Made by a program: the position numbers and the translations under genes. A DNA stretch of 51,558 nt from a bacterium (GTDB lineage: Bacteria > Planctomycetota > Planctomycetia > Planctomycetales > Planctomycetaceae): the NCBI GenBank assembly GCA_016124895.1, contig WGMU01000020.1, positions 1-51,558 on the forward strand, in the 5' to 3' direction. Shown piece by piece: positions 7,278-16,448 of this stretch; position 1 is the stretch's first letter; every line of letters begins with the position of its first letter. The notes below the pieces were generated by a model that worked only from the letters and a program-made list of their open reading frames with translations, ran no database searches and was not told the DNA's origin.

Positions 7278-8987
7278 TCATTCCTGAGCCGACTTCGCTG
7301 CCATTCCACGCAAGGGCAGTCCGTCCTCTGACCATCCGATTGCAACCGTCGTGCCGCGCTCCGGCGCACCGGGAAACACGGTCCAGCGAGGCACGTCGGG
7401 AATCGCTGTCAGGCCCCCCGTGAACTGACTCACCTGCCGCAACTGGCGGGCGAACTGTGGCAGGTCGCGAAGGAACAGAGCCGCCTGATCGTCCCGATAG
7501 ACGCAGACCCAGTCAGCTCGCGTGTCGAGGTACTTCGTTGTTCCGGCTTTGACCGGCAGAAGTGCGATCTCGGTCGGGACGTCGTCAATCAGCGGGCAGA
7601 CCCGAGGCAGGTCATCGCCCGCCTTCTGAAACGCGATCAGCTTCTGCTCGATCTCCGCCGGGTAAACCGTTCGGTAGCGACCGTCGAACGCGACGTGCGA
7701 CTCGGGAAACAGATACCAGATCGCAAACTGGCCCCAGCCGTAATCGGTAACCAGGTTGCCGTGTACTCCGAGCTGCTGCAGCGCGACGAGCGTCCGCGTC
7801 GGCATCCCCGGCACGTAACTGCGGTTCTCAACGGCGATGTTCCACGGAGCGACGCCGTGCCGCCACAAGTCGAACGACGTCTGCACCTGCAGCCCCATCA
7901 GAAACACGCTGACTGCTGCGACGGCGGCTCGCTGCTTCCAGAGGTTTTCGACGCCAGACCAGCGTACCCGCAGTAACGGAAACAGCCGCTGCAAAGCATC
8001 CTCAACCTGAGCAGGCAGCAGCACCATCACGGCAATACACAGCAGAGCCACATGTCTCAGATGACTGACCGCCTGCCAGCCAATGACCAGCAGCACAATG
8101 AAGTCGATCAGTGAGCGGCGACGCGAGAAGAGGAACGCAAACGCCGCGATCAGAAACGGCGCCGCGAGCACCGGTGACGGCCCGGCCGCCCAGACGGGAC
8201 GCCATTCACGGACAAGCTGCGTTGTCCAGAGATGGTCCCACAGCATCGCGTGCAGCTTCCAGCAGTACGGATTAACGAACGTCGCCGCGACGGTCAGCAG
8301 CGAGACAGCAACCATCTGCCGCGCCGCCGGGATCTGAGAACTGTCGACAAATGCCCGGACCACGGCTCCGACACAGTAAATGCCGAGCACTCCGACGCCC
8401 GCCAGAAAACCTCCGTGGTGATTCACCCAGGCGACCATGATCAGCGGAATCAGAAACAGCCAGCGCGAGGGTTGCCCGATCCCGGCCCCGTCCTCTGTCG
8501 CACTGCTCTGCCACCAGTTCTGCAGAATGAAGAGGAATGCCGCGAAGCAGAAGAACGTCGTGACCTGCGGCCTGACAAAGACAACGAAGTCCGAGAGCAC
8601 TTCAGCCCCGATGACCAGCAGTAGCGTCGCCGTCGCCAGACCCGCACCGGCTCGACGAATCGCCACCAGAGCCAACAGCAGGACACCCGCGACGAGAGCA
8701 TTCCGCCAGAGAATCAGCCCGACGTTGCCGAGCAGCCGCCAGGCGAGACCGAGTTCGTACTCGCTGGCCCACTCGTGATTGATCCACTCGCCACCAGGCA
8801 CCGTGTAGCTGAACGGATCCGTCCGCTCGGTCAGAATTCCGAGATCCATCGCCCGCAGCCCGTACAGGGTGTGTCCCCAGAGGTCCGGATCGGCGAGCGT
8901 CAACGCCGACAGAAACAGAACGCAGACCAGCCAGACCAGCAGCGTCAGCGCACACGGAAGTCGCTCGGTCGAGTCTGATCGCCCCAT
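7278..8987 (-). CDS. Multi-pass membrane glycosyltransferase-like protein (GT-C fold)
   Basis: A 569-residue integral membrane protein with roughly ten hydrophobic segments and a soluble C-terminal domain of about 150 residues. The first periplasmic loop carries ADPDLWGHTLYG and DPFSYTVPGGEWINHEWAS. The Asp-x-Asp-like start and NHEW are characteristic of bacterial GT-C-type proteins of the dolichyl-phosphate-mannose-protein mannosyltransferase group. The ATG at 8987 is chosen because the hydrophobic segment begins about 20 residues later; an in-frame start at 9053 would add a charged extension. Its place between the Flp pilin and the TadG gene suggests, without proof, glycosylation of the pilus or surface. 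Many planctomycete homologues are annotated only as hypothetical membrane proteins. Confidence 0.65.
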   Translation of the reverse strand: MGRSDSTERLPCALTLLVWLVCVLFLSALTLADPDLWGHTLYGLRAMDLGILTERTDPFSYTVPGGEWINHEWASEYELGLAWRLLGNVGLILWRNALVAGVLLLALVAIRRAGAGLATATLLLVIGAEVLSDFVVFVRPQVTTFFCFAAFLFILQNWWQSSATEDGAGIGQPSRWLFLIPLIMVAWVNHHGGFLAGVGVLGIYCVGAVVRAFVDSSQIPAARQMVAVSLLTVAATFVNPYCWKLHAMLWDHLWTTQLVREWRPVWAAGPSPVLAAPFLIAAFAFLFSRRRSLIDFIVLLVIGWQAVSHLRHVALLCIAVMVLLPAQVEDALQRLFPLLRVRWSGVENLWKQRAAVAAVSVFLMGLQVQTSFDLWRHGVAPWNIAVENRSYVPGMPTRTLVALQQLGVHGNLVTDYGWGQFAIWYLFPESHVAFDGRYRTVYPAEIEQKLIAFQKAGDDLPRVCPLIDDVPTEIALLPVKAGTTKYLDTRADWVCVYRDDQAALFLRDLPQFARQLRQVSQFTGGLTAIPDVPRWTVFPGAPERGTTVAIGWSEDGLPLRGMAAKSAQE

Positions 8988-9168
8988 GCAATCCTCGTGT
9001 CGTGTTACAGTAGACTCTCTGGCGTGATAGCGATCGCTTAGGATTACGAGCAATTGTCGGCAGCGTTATGACAAAAGACGTCTGGTTTCCGGATCACGTG
9101 CATTGCCACTCACTGCATTTGGGGCACCAACAGCCTATATGCAGCATAGGTGTCTAGAAAGTGTGCCA

Positions 9169-9885
9169 TCAGGGGCACGCGCTGGAAACCTCATTAAGGT
9201 GGACCAGACGTGGATTGCAGACTTCGTACCTCGCTGCGGTACTGCACCTGACGCTGTATGGTCCAACTGTTACACCAAACAGCCCCGTCCAGATGCTGTA
9301 AACATCGATGGTTTTCTGGGCGAGAATTCCATATTCCTCAGTCGATGCTGGCATCAGATTGGAACAAAAACGGTAGTTGGCTCCGCCACCGTTTGTTGTC
9401 ACTGCGCCCAGAACCACTTCTCCGTCTGGAGATGTATTGTCGTTAGAGTCGCCACCCACCGTCTCATTTCGGTCCAGTGGCACATCCACCGCAAACGACG
9501 GATTGTTCCCGTCGATGCCAACCACCTGATTGGCATCAGCCGCAACAAGTGCCGCATCCCTGGCAGCCGCTCGATTGGCTATGGAATTGCCACCCTCTGC
9601 CCAAGATTTGACGCCCGAAAGGGCGGCCGCATCCAAGGCGGCCTTAAGTTCGCTCCGTGCGTGCCACAGGCGGGCAACATCCACGGCAACGGCAAAGAAA
9701 ATGAAGATGGCCGGAGCTGTCAGTAGCACCCACAGCGTACTGATACCACGCCGTACGCGTGCAGTTTGTTGATCAGTATTTAGTGTACTCCGGCAAGATC
9801 GCATCAGTCGAACCCGTTTTGTCGCTTTAACGCTTGTGCAGGGCAATTCGCTACTCGTTGGCCTGAGGGGCGGCGGAAACGTCAT
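9169..9885 (-). CDS. TadG-like pilus assembly protein, short form
   Basis: A 238-residue protein with a basic N-terminus, then RRGISTLWVLLTAPAIFIFF as a membrane anchor, then ARSELKAALDAAALSG. That last pattern is the start of the TadG/von Willebrand-like exported domain (DxA..W..R.eLq.AaDAAALAga). It is shorter than full TadG and lacks a recognisable vWA domain. AAGGAACC lies about 8 bases before the ATG at 9885 and supports that start. The ORF therefore overlaps the end of the upstream TadE-propeller gene by 35 bases, implying translational coupling. Four Cys residues lie in the exported part. Confidence 0.7.
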   Translation of the reverse strand: MTFPPPLRPTSSELPCTSVKATKRVRLMRSCRSTLNTDQQTARVRRGISTLWVLLTAPAIFIFFAVAVDVARLWHARSELKAALDAAALSGVKSWAEGGNSIANRAAARDAALVAADANQVVGIDGNNPSFAVDVPLDRNETVGGDSNDNTSPDGEVVLGAVTTNGGGANYRFCSNLMPASTEEYGILAQKTIDVYSIWTGLFGVTVGPYSVRCSTAARYEVCNPRLVHLNEVSSACP

Positions 9886-11473
9886 GCAAGGTTCCTTCAG
9901 TCACCGTCGGCGTTTGAAGTGTCCAAGTGACCCCACCATCAACCGTCTTCAAAATGTACGGTGCGACCGTCATTCCGCTCTGATTAGTTCCCACAGCATA
10001 ACCAACTGACGCATCGACAAAGTCAACTGCTGTCAGGCCACCAATCGAAATCGGATGTGTTTGTCGCATCCAGTTATCGCCGCCGTCTGAAGTGCCGAGA
10101 ATTACGGTGATTGTCTGCAACGGATTCATCGGATTAACTTCCTGGCCGACTGCCCACCCGTCGTTTGCATTGACGAAGTCGATAGCCGTGAGCGCACCAT
10201 TTGTCACAGGCTCCGTGATTGGTGCAACGTACGAGACCCCACCGTTGGTCGTCTTAAAGACAAACGGATCAGAACCGACTGTGCCAGTGATCCATCCTGT
10301 TACGTCATCAATGAAATCGACAGCACTCAAAGTTGCAGTTAGTAACGCAGGGTTAACTGATGACCAACTACTGCCGCCATCGGTCGTTTTCAGGACAAGT
10401 GGCATTGATCCGACAACGCCTACTACATATCCGTTCAGTATATCAACGAAATCAACTTTGACAACTTCACCCAGCGGCTCAAGAGTTGGTTGGACGCTCC
10501 AATTCGCACCTCCGTTAGACGTATGGATGATCAACGGTGCGGTCGATGTCGCATCAGTTCCAACCGCCCAGCCATTATTCGCGTCGATAAAGTCAACATC
10601 CGTCAGCGCGCCTAGTGCAAACGGGCTGGATTGAATTGACCACGAAAGCCCGCCGTCCAGTGTGTTGATGATCGCAGGAAAATTTTCTGCAGGATTCATT
10701 GGATTGACGACTGAGCCAACTGCCCATCCGACATTGGCGTCCACAAAATCCACTCCGTTCAATGTTCCCAGACCACCGTACGCGGATGTCTCAGGTAACC
10801 ATGTCGGACCGGTACCCATCTCGTTGAGGATTAGGTGCCCAAGAGTTGATGCATTAAGGCCAACAGCCCAAGTGTTTCCCGTCGCACACGGTTCATACCG
10901 GAACACAGTGGAATGTGTGACCGTCGAATCAGAGAGATCCAAGCCGAACGTACTCAACAGGTTCGGCACATTTCCGTCGCACGGCAAGCAGACAGTGACC
11001 CGGACGAACTCGTTGCTTGCCGGCAATGACGTCGCTGGTGGTCCGCAGTTGCAGTCCGCCGGTGCAGGGTTCGGATTCGGCTGCACACTGCTCGCGATTC
11101 CTGTCGCATTGTGTTCGAGAATCACCTGGCAGGAGGCCGTCAGTCCCATCGAAATCAGCAACCGGTCCACCTGCTCCTTTAAGGATTCACCCGCAAGCGG
11201 AGGCGGCACGGCACTGGGCGAATTCAGGTTGCTCAGATTCGGATTGTTGGCAGTGGACCGCGACGCTTCTGATGCGATCAGGGCTCCCAGACGGCTTGCA
11301 TACGAGACGGAATGATCAACTTGCAGCAGAATTACAAACTCAACAACAGCCAGCAGAAAGATCAGTAGGATCGGCAGCCAGATGATCAGTTCCAGAATGA
11401 CGACACCGCTACGTCGCGGTTCTTCGCCGCGGTGACTTGGCATCGGTTGATCTGGAATTGCAAAGCGGAGCAT
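9851..11473 (-). CDS. TadE-like pseudopilin fused to a seven-repeat Ycf48/BNR-type beta-propeller
   Basis: From the ATG at 11473 the protein has 540 residues. Near residue 23 is a prepilin-like site, SGVVILELIIWLPILLIFLL, with Glu at +5, followed by a TadE-type exported segment of about 150 residues with several Cys. From about residue 190 to 530 there are seven repeats of a pattern LxxVDFxDxxxGWAVG...I..T.dGG.sW. The GWAVG-like positions read TWAVG, GWAVG, GWAVG, GYVVG, GWITG, GWAVG and GYAVG. Such repeats are typical of photosystem II assembly factor Ycf48 and BNR/sortilin-type propellers. Alternative starts are 11443 and 11578. It is the first gene of a minus-strand set and overlaps the TadG-like gene by 35 bases. 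The propeller probably faces outward. Confidence 0.75.
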   Translation of the reverse strand: MLRFAIPDQPMPSHRGEEPRRSGVVILELIIWLPILLIFLLAVVEFVILLQVDHSVSYASRLGALIASEASRSTANNPNLSNLNSPSAVPPPLAGESLKEQVDRLLISMGLTASCQVILEHNATGIASSVQPNPNPAPADCNCGPPATSLPASNEFVRVTVCLPCDGNVPNLLSTFGLDLSDSTVTHSTVFRYEPCATGNTWAVGLNASTLGHLILNEMGTGPTWLPETSAYGGLGTLNGVDFVDANVGWAVGSVVNPMNPAENFPAIINTLDGGLSWSIQSSPFALGALTDVDFIDANNGWAVGTDATSTAPLIIHTSNGGANWSVQPTLEPLGEVVKVDFVDILNGYVVGVVGSMPLVLKTTDGGSSWSSVNPALLTATLSAVDFIDDVTGWITGTVGSDPFVFKTTNGGVSYVAPITEPVTNGALTAIDFVNANDGWAVGQEVNPMNPLQTITVILGTSDGGDNWMRQTHPISIGGLTAVDFVDASVGYAVGTNQSGMTVAPYILKTVDGGVTWTLQTPTVTEGTLHDVSAAPQANE

Positions 11474-11802
11474 TGACGGACTTTCAGATGCGGGAGTAAC
11501 AGTCGGCCACAATTGCGAGGCAGATTGTGTGCCGCAAGACGGAGATGTTCTTTCCGGCCCGTTCCGGTGGCTGCTCATTCCGGATATTCACACAAGGCAC
11601 GCAACTCCGTGTTTCCACACGTTGACGCTGTCAGTTGGCGCCCGGCTGCTGAGGTTAACGCCGTTGCGCGTGGTTGTTGCCTCGCGGAGTCAGCTCAGTC
11701 GGATTCGACACGCTGGCCTGTGATTCTGACTGCTCCCTGACTGCGGGCACGAAGTTTGCCTCTGTGCGAAGCCCCAAACGTACCACTCAGGATCCGTAAC
11801 CG
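11474..11802. other. Divergent intergenic region, no gene seen
   Basis: This 329-base region separates the minus-strand pilus genes from the plus-strand lipoprotein gene, so it should hold promoters for both. No strong -35/-10 pair, palindrome or conserved RNA structure could be recognised by eye. The short ORFs here lack coding character. If the pilus gene starts at 11578 rather than 11473, the region shrinks to about 225 bases. Confidence 0.4.
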
Positions 11803-12231
11803 ATGACCCAGTTGAAATCCCGTCGCGCATTGCTGCCGCTCTTCAGCCTGCTGGTGATGACGACCTGCTGCTCGTGTATGCAGACTCCGCAGGAAAGGCT
11901 CGTCGGCCGCTGGTTCAACAGCCAGAACTCGATTCGCTTCAAGGAAGACGGCACGCTGATCTGGAATGGACGAAGACGGCAGGGATATGGTCGCTACTGG
12001 TACACGGGCGAGTCTCGTAAGTCGACGACCAATCAGCTTCAGCCCAATCTAACCATCCAGCTTCGCACCGGGGACACCGACGCGGTCACTCAGTACGAAC
12101 TGCAGTACATGGGTGACGACCGACTCCGGCTGCAGCAGATCATTGAAGGCCGTCGGATTCCGCGAGGTCTCGTTGTTCTGGCGAAAGCAGACGCTGACGA
12201 CACGCTGACAACCGAACTTGCGTCGCGTTGA
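11803..12231 (+). CDS. Small lipoprotein of unknown function
   Basis: A 142-residue protein with a basic N-terminus (QLKSRRA), a hydrophobic stretch LLPLFSLLVMTTCC and a plausible lipobox around CCSC, so probably lipid-anchored after signal peptidase II cleavage. The mature part begins LVGRWFNSQNSIRFKEDGTL, a pattern seen in small lipocalin-like or DUF-type proteins that sense or bind a ligand through a short beta-sheet. AGGA lies about 13 bases before the ATG. It stands alone at the head of a plus-strand series. No specific family could be named. Confidence 0.6.
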   Translation: MTQLKSRRALLPLFSLLVMTTCCSCMQTPQERLVGRWFNSQNSIRFKEDGTLIWNGRRRQGYGRYWYTGESRKSTTNQLQPNLTIQLRTGDTDAVTQYELQYMGDDRLRLQQIIEGRRIPRGLVVLAKADADDTLTTELASR

Positions 12232-12376
12232 CTCTGGCCACCGGTTGATTGCCGGCGGTTGCAGCGTCTGATCCGGTTTCGTGCGGACGCGGCGTGTCTC
12301 GCGTGAAATGCGGCGTGTCTTCCGACAGAATCCTGTATCGCTTCGAGATCCGTTTTTCGATCCTGCAGGCACGTTT

Positions 12377-13663
12377 ATGTCGGAAGATCTGGGCACTCCC
12401 GCAATTCTGGGCGGAGATCCCGTTCAACCCAACGGTCCGCCTGTCTGGCCGTTTGACTGGCCGGAAGTTTGCGCGGCAGCCGAACAGGCAATCGCCGACG
12501 GTTCCTGGGGCCGCTATCACGGACCTCACTGCGAGGCGTTGAGAAACCGGCTGTCCGAACTGCACGCTTCGCCTTCTCATTTTGTTGCAGACGACGGGCA
12601 TCCTGTCGCATCCGGCACGCTGCTGTCCCAACGCGAGGACGAATCGACCGACCTGCCCGACATCGTGCTCTGCTGCAGCGGCACTGCCGCCGTCGAACTC
12701 GCGCTGCGTGGCGCTCAGGTCGAGCCCGGTGACGAGGTCATCCTCGCGGCTTACGACTTCCGAGCGAACTTTCAGAATGTGCTGACCGTCGGTGCGACGC
12801 CGGTACTCGTCGATCTGGATCCGCAGTCCTGGCAACTCGATCTGGCGCAGGTCGAAGCGGCCCTCTCAGACAGAACGAAAGCAATCATCGCTTCGCATCT
12901 GCATGGAGCGAGCGTTGACCTTCCGCGGCTGATGGCGCTGGCCGAGTCGCGGCAACTGACCGTCATCGAAGACGTCTGTCAGGCCACCGGCGCGATTGTC
13001 AACGGGCGCCGCGCCGGCACACAGGGGCACGCTGGCGTGTTGAGTTTTGGCGGGAGCAAGCTGCTGACGGCTGGCCGCGGCGGTGCGGTCATTGCCAGCA
13101 GTCCGGAACTCGCCCAGCGGATCCGCCTGTACGTCGAACGCGGCAACTCGGCGTACCCTCTATCGGAACTGCAGGCTGCGCTGCTGCTGCCTCAGGTTAA
13201 ACAGCTCGACGTTCGCAACCGGCAGCGTCTTGACAACGTCCGCCTGCTGCTGAACCTGTTGAGTGATCTTCCCGGCCTGACGCCGATCTTCGCGCTCCCT
13301 GATCCTGACAGCCTCGACGTTCCCGCGTTCTACAAAGTCGGCTTCCGGTACACCCCTGCCGAGTTCCACAACCTGTCGCGCGACTGCTTTGCCGCCGCCG
13401 TCCGCGCCGAAGGCGTCGCTCTCGACCCTGGCTTCCGTTCGTTTCCGCAAACTCACAGTCGCCGCCGCTACCGGGCTGTCAGCGACCTGCCCATCGCCGC
13501 TCAAGCCGATGCGAACATTGTTATCCTGCACCACCCTGTTCTGCTCGGCTCTCAGCTTGATATCCAGACTGTTTCGCAGGCGATCCACCGAGTTGCTGCT
13601 GCAAGTGACGCCATCGCGAATTGCGATCCGTCCCGCCTGGCGATGCGGTTTTCGGGCGATTGA
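12377..13663 (+). CDS. DegT/DnrJ/EryC1/StrS family PLP-dependent aminotransferase
   Basis: A 428-residue fold-type I aminotransferase, the class that makes amino sugars for surface polysaccharides or modifies nucleotide sugars. The N-terminus GTPAILGGDPVQPNGPPVWP is typical. The PLP phosphate region is CSGTAAVELAL, the pyridine-N Asp is in VIEDVCQATGA, and the Schiff-base Lys is in FGGSKLLTAGRGG. The ATG at 12377 is chosen over one at 12281 because the family N-terminus begins here and the upstream residues are Arg-rich and non-conserved. The family default substrate is a UDP- or dTDP-4-keto sugar. No other sugar-biosynthesis gene is adjacent, so the exact role is open. Confidence 0.85.
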   Translation: MSEDLGTPAILGGDPVQPNGPPVWPFDWPEVCAAAEQAIADGSWGRYHGPHCEALRNRLSELHASPSHFVADDGHPVASGTLLSQREDESTDLPDIVLCCSGTAAVELALRGAQVEPGDEVILAAYDFRANFQNVLTVGATPVLVDLDPQSWQLDLAQVEAALSDRTKAIIASHLHGASVDLPRLMALAESRQLTVIEDVCQATGAIVNGRRAGTQGHAGVLSFGGSKLLTAGRGGAVIASSPELAQRIRLYVERGNSAYPLSELQAALLLPQVKQLDVRNRQRLDNVRLLLNLLSDLPGLTPIFALPDPDSLDVPAFYKVGFRYTPAEFHNLSRDCFAAAVRAEGVALDPGFRSFPQTHSRRRYRAVSDLPIAAQADANIVILHHPVLLGSQLDIQTVSQAIHRVAAASDAIANCDPSRLAMRFSGD

Positions 13664-13705
13664 CATACCCCACACTGTTCTCACTCCGTCTGAAGTCATT
13701 GCCCC

Positions 13706-14584
13706 ATGAGCGTTCAACTGGTTGACACCTGGACGAATGACGGAGTCCGGTTGCACGGTGCCCTGCAGCCTTCTCAAGCTGTCTCGCGGCCGGCTGACGC
13801 TGCGGCTGGCCAGCGATCGATTGATGCGCTGGTGTTGCTCTCGGGAGTCGGCAGCAACTTTTACGGTTCGACACTGATGGCCGCGCTGTCAAAGGCCGTT
13901 TGCCAGGTCGGCGTTGCCGCGTTGCGAGTCAACACGCGCGGACACGACATGATCAGTACGGCGCAGACTCGCGATGGCGGTCGACACGCTGGAGCGGCTT
14001 ACGAAATCGTCGACGACTGCCGATTCGACATTGCTGCGTGGATCGAGTTTCTTGTCGGGCAGGGTTACCATCGCGTCGGATTGCTCGGACACAGTCAGGG
14101 GGCGATCAAAGTGCTTTACTGCCAGGCAAAGCAGCCGCATCCGGCCGTCACAAGCATCGTCGCTGTTTCACCGCCGCGATTATCGCACGACGCGTTCCTG
14201 CTCGGACCGCAGTCGCATGAGTTTCGGTCATCGTTTGGTCGGGCAACAGAGCTGGCCGAAGCTGGTCGGCCGGACGAACTGTTCAAAGCGACGTTTCCGT
14301 TTCCGCTCGTCATGTCGGCCGCGACGTATCTCGACAAGTACGAGCCCGCGTCAAAATACGATCTGACGAAGTTTGCAGCCGACGTCGCCGTGCCGCTCCT
14401 GTTCACGTTCGGGGGACTCGAACTTCAGTCCGGTGGGATCGCGTTCGCCGGACTGGACGAACGAGTGCAGGAACTCAATTGGACACAGCCGCCGGTTGTG
14501 CGCACGATCCCGGGAGCCAATCATTTTTACTCGGGGGTGAATGACGAATTGAGTGAGGTGGTCGTCGAGTTTCTCCACTCGTAA
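13706..14584 (+). CDS. Alpha/beta hydrolase
   Basis: A 292-residue alpha/beta-hydrolase-fold protein. The nucleophile elbow is GLLGHSQGAI with Ser as nucleophile. An oxyanion-hole segment LLSGVGSNFYG lies near residue 45 and a C-terminal His in PGANHFYSG. The acid residue is probably the Asp or Glu in LLFTFGGLELQ or nearby. No signal peptide is apparent, so cytoplasmic. It starts 42 bases after the DegT gene, so co-transcription is likely. Closest in character to the small serine hydrolases acting on acyl or peptide esters; the substrate is unknown. Confidence 0.75.
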   Translation: MSVQLVDTWTNDGVRLHGALQPSQAVSRPADAAAGQRSIDALVLLSGVGSNFYGSTLMAALSKAVCQVGVAALRVNTRGHDMISTAQTRDGGRHAGAAYEIVDDCRFDIAAWIEFLVGQGYHRVGLLGHSQGAIKVLYCQAKQPHPAVTSIVAVSPPRLSHDAFLLGPQSHEFRSSFGRATELAEAGRPDELFKATFPFPLVMSAATYLDKYEPASKYDLTKFAADVAVPLLFTFGGLELQSGGIAFAGLDERVQELNWTQPPVVRTIPGANHFYSGVNDELSEVVVEFLHS

Positions 14585-14646
14585 CCAGACGCACTCTCAT
14601 TCTGCAACCGGTAACGAGCCACAGGCTCCCTCAAACGAGCGGCTGG

Positions 14647-16044
14647 ATGATTCGTCGTGACTGCTTAAGACTGGCTGGCGGAGCGGGACTCACCTTTCTG
14701 GGCGAGGTTTTGCGACAGCGTCCGGTCTGCGCGGAGTCGGACGCGGCGGGTCGGCCCGGCTTCGGGAAGGCGAAGTCTGTTCTGCTGGTCATTGCCAATG
14801 GCGGGCAAAGTCAGCTTGAGTCATGGGATCCAAAGCCGGACGCTCCTGCGGAAGTTCGCGGCGAATTTGGAGCGATCCAGACGGCGGTGCCGGGCACGCT
14901 GCTGAGCGACCGTCTGCCACGGCTGGCAAAACTCGCAGATCGGTTCTCGATTGTGCGGACGATATCGCACGAGGATCTTGATCACGGCTCGGCACTCTAT
15001 CTGTCGCTGACAGGCGAGTATCACCAGCGGCTTTCGTCAAATCCGCCACCGCGACCGGTCGATCAACCGTTTGTTGGCTCCGTTCTGAAACGCGTGCGTC
15101 CGACGGACCGGTTTCCTCACACGTCGGTGCTGATCAACGGGCCGGGGCTTGTTCCGTGGGAGCCGGGACCAGGTCAGTTCGGCGGATTTCTCGGGAAAGA
15201 CTTTGATCCAATGATTGTCGGCGATGTCTCGACGGATCGTCCGCCAGTCCCGGGACTCACGCCGATCGACGCACTGGATTCGGCCCGTCGATCCGAACGG
15301 GCGGCGCTGCTGACGTCACTCGAAGACTCCGGGGCGTCCGTCGCAACGAGCTACTCGTCGCGGATGTTCGATATGCAGGCGCTGTACCGGCAGGCGTTCG
15401 AGATGCTCGACCGGCCGGAAGCCCGCGACGCGTTCAGTCTCGACCAGGAGCCCGCAGCACTGCGCGAACGGTACGGTCGCCACCGACCCGGTCAGGCATG
15501 TCTTCTGGCGCGGCGGCTTGTCGAGGCCGGCGTGCCGCTCGTGACTGTCATGTGGAATCATTCGAACCGCGGACAGGACCGCTATGACGACCCGGAAGAA
15601 TTCGGGTGGGATACGCACAACGACATTTTTCAGGTGATGGGCAGGCATCTGCTGCCGAAGTTCGATCAGAGCTTCTCGGCGCTGCTGGAAGATCTGGATA
15701 GCCGCGGCCTGCTGGAAGAAACGCTTGTCGTCTGTCTCGGCGAGTTCGGTCGCGCCCCGCTGGTTGCGCTGGAGCCTCGTTTTGCCGGAGCGACTCCGGG
15801 GCGCAAGCACTGGGCGGCCACGTATTCGGTCGTGTTTGCCGGCGCCGGCGTCACCCATGGTTCGGTTGTCGGGCAATCGGACCGACACGCGGCGTTTCCA
15901 GCCACGACGAAATTCGCTCCGTGGGACGTCACTGCGACGATTTTTCACGCACTGGGGATCGATCCTGCGGGACACTATCGCGACCTGACGAGCCGACCGT
16001 ACCTGATCAGCAAAGGCCGACCAATCACGCAGCTCTATTCTTAG
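14647..16044 (+). CDS. DUF1501 protein (secreted, sulfatase/alkaline-phosphatase-like fold)
   Basis: A 465-residue protein of the DUF1501 family, expanded in Planctomycetes. Characteristic motifs are NGGQSQLESWDPKPDAP near residue 50, RHRPGQACLLARRLVEAG, GWDTHNDIF and VVCLGEFGRAP. The N-terminus RRDCLRLAGGAGLTFLG resembles a twin-arginine export signal. The Asp/His of GWDTHND and the Glu of GEFGR are likely metal or active-site residues, by analogy with the alkaline-phosphatase superfamily. Family partners (DUF1553/DUF1549 PSD1 cytochromes) are usually adjacent but are missing here. It is 62 bases after the hydrolase gene on the same strand. Confidence 0.85.
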   Translation: MIRRDCLRLAGGAGLTFLGEVLRQRPVCAESDAAGRPGFGKAKSVLLVIANGGQSQLESWDPKPDAPAEVRGEFGAIQTAVPGTLLSDRLPRLAKLADRFSIVRTISHEDLDHGSALYLSLTGEYHQRLSSNPPPRPVDQPFVGSVLKRVRPTDRFPHTSVLINGPGLVPWEPGPGQFGGFLGKDFDPMIVGDVSTDRPPVPGLTPIDALDSARRSERAALLTSLEDSGASVATSYSSRMFDMQALYRQAFEMLDRPEARDAFSLDQEPAALRERYGRHRPGQACLLARRLVEAGVPLVTVMWNHSNRGQDRYDDPEEFGWDTHNDIFQVMGRHLLPKFDQSFSALLEDLDSRGLLEETLVVCLGEFGRAPLVALEPRFAGATPGRKHWAATYSVVFAGAGVTHGSVVGQSDRHAAFPATTKFAPWDVTATIFHALGIDPAGHYRDLTSRPYLISKGRPITQLYS

Positions 16045-16067
16045 CCGAAACACTGTCCAACTGGCAT

Positions 16068-16448
16068 TTATTCAGCCGCTGCAACGTCCGGCTGAAGCGC
16101 GACCCAGGTGTCGCGATACTGCTCGATCAATTGAAGCGCCGTTGCTGCGGCAGTCCGGCTTTGAGTCAGGTCAGCCAGATGCAGGTTCTTCTGAATATGG
16201 AGAAACCAGTCCTGGACCTGAGCAACCAGTTCCGGAGACTGGTCGGAGCGCAGTCCGGAAACGAGTTCGCCGACGCAATCGCGGGCTCGCGTGGCCGCGA
16301 TATGAGACGTTTCAAGGTCACTGGCATCCAGAGCCGCAACAAGCGACCGGGCGGCCTTCCGGGCTTCATCGATCACCATCAGGTGCAGCCGGTACGGACT
16401 GGCTGTCATCACGCGGGCCTGCAGGTACTCATCCACGACTGCGAGCAT
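16068..16448 (-). CDS. fliS: FliS-like flagellin chaperone
   Basis: A 126-residue helical protein. The N-terminus DEYLQARVMTASPYRLHLMV carries the FliS signature (Y-x(n)-TASPxxLxxML). FliS binds the C-terminus of flagellin in the cytoplasm and prevents premature polymerisation. The remaining sequence is a helical bundle of the expected length. GAGGACTG precedes the ATG at 16448 and gives a good ribosome binding site. No fliD, fliC or other flagellar gene is visible nearby. Convergent with the DUF1501 gene, 23 bases apart. Annotation is by motif. Confidence 0.7.
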   Translation of the reverse strand: MLAVVDEYLQARVMTASPYRLHLMVIDEARKAARSLVAALDASDLETSHIAATRARDCVGELVSGLRSDQSPELVAQVQDWFLHIQKNLHLADLTQSRTAAATALQLIEQYRDTWVALQPDVAAAE

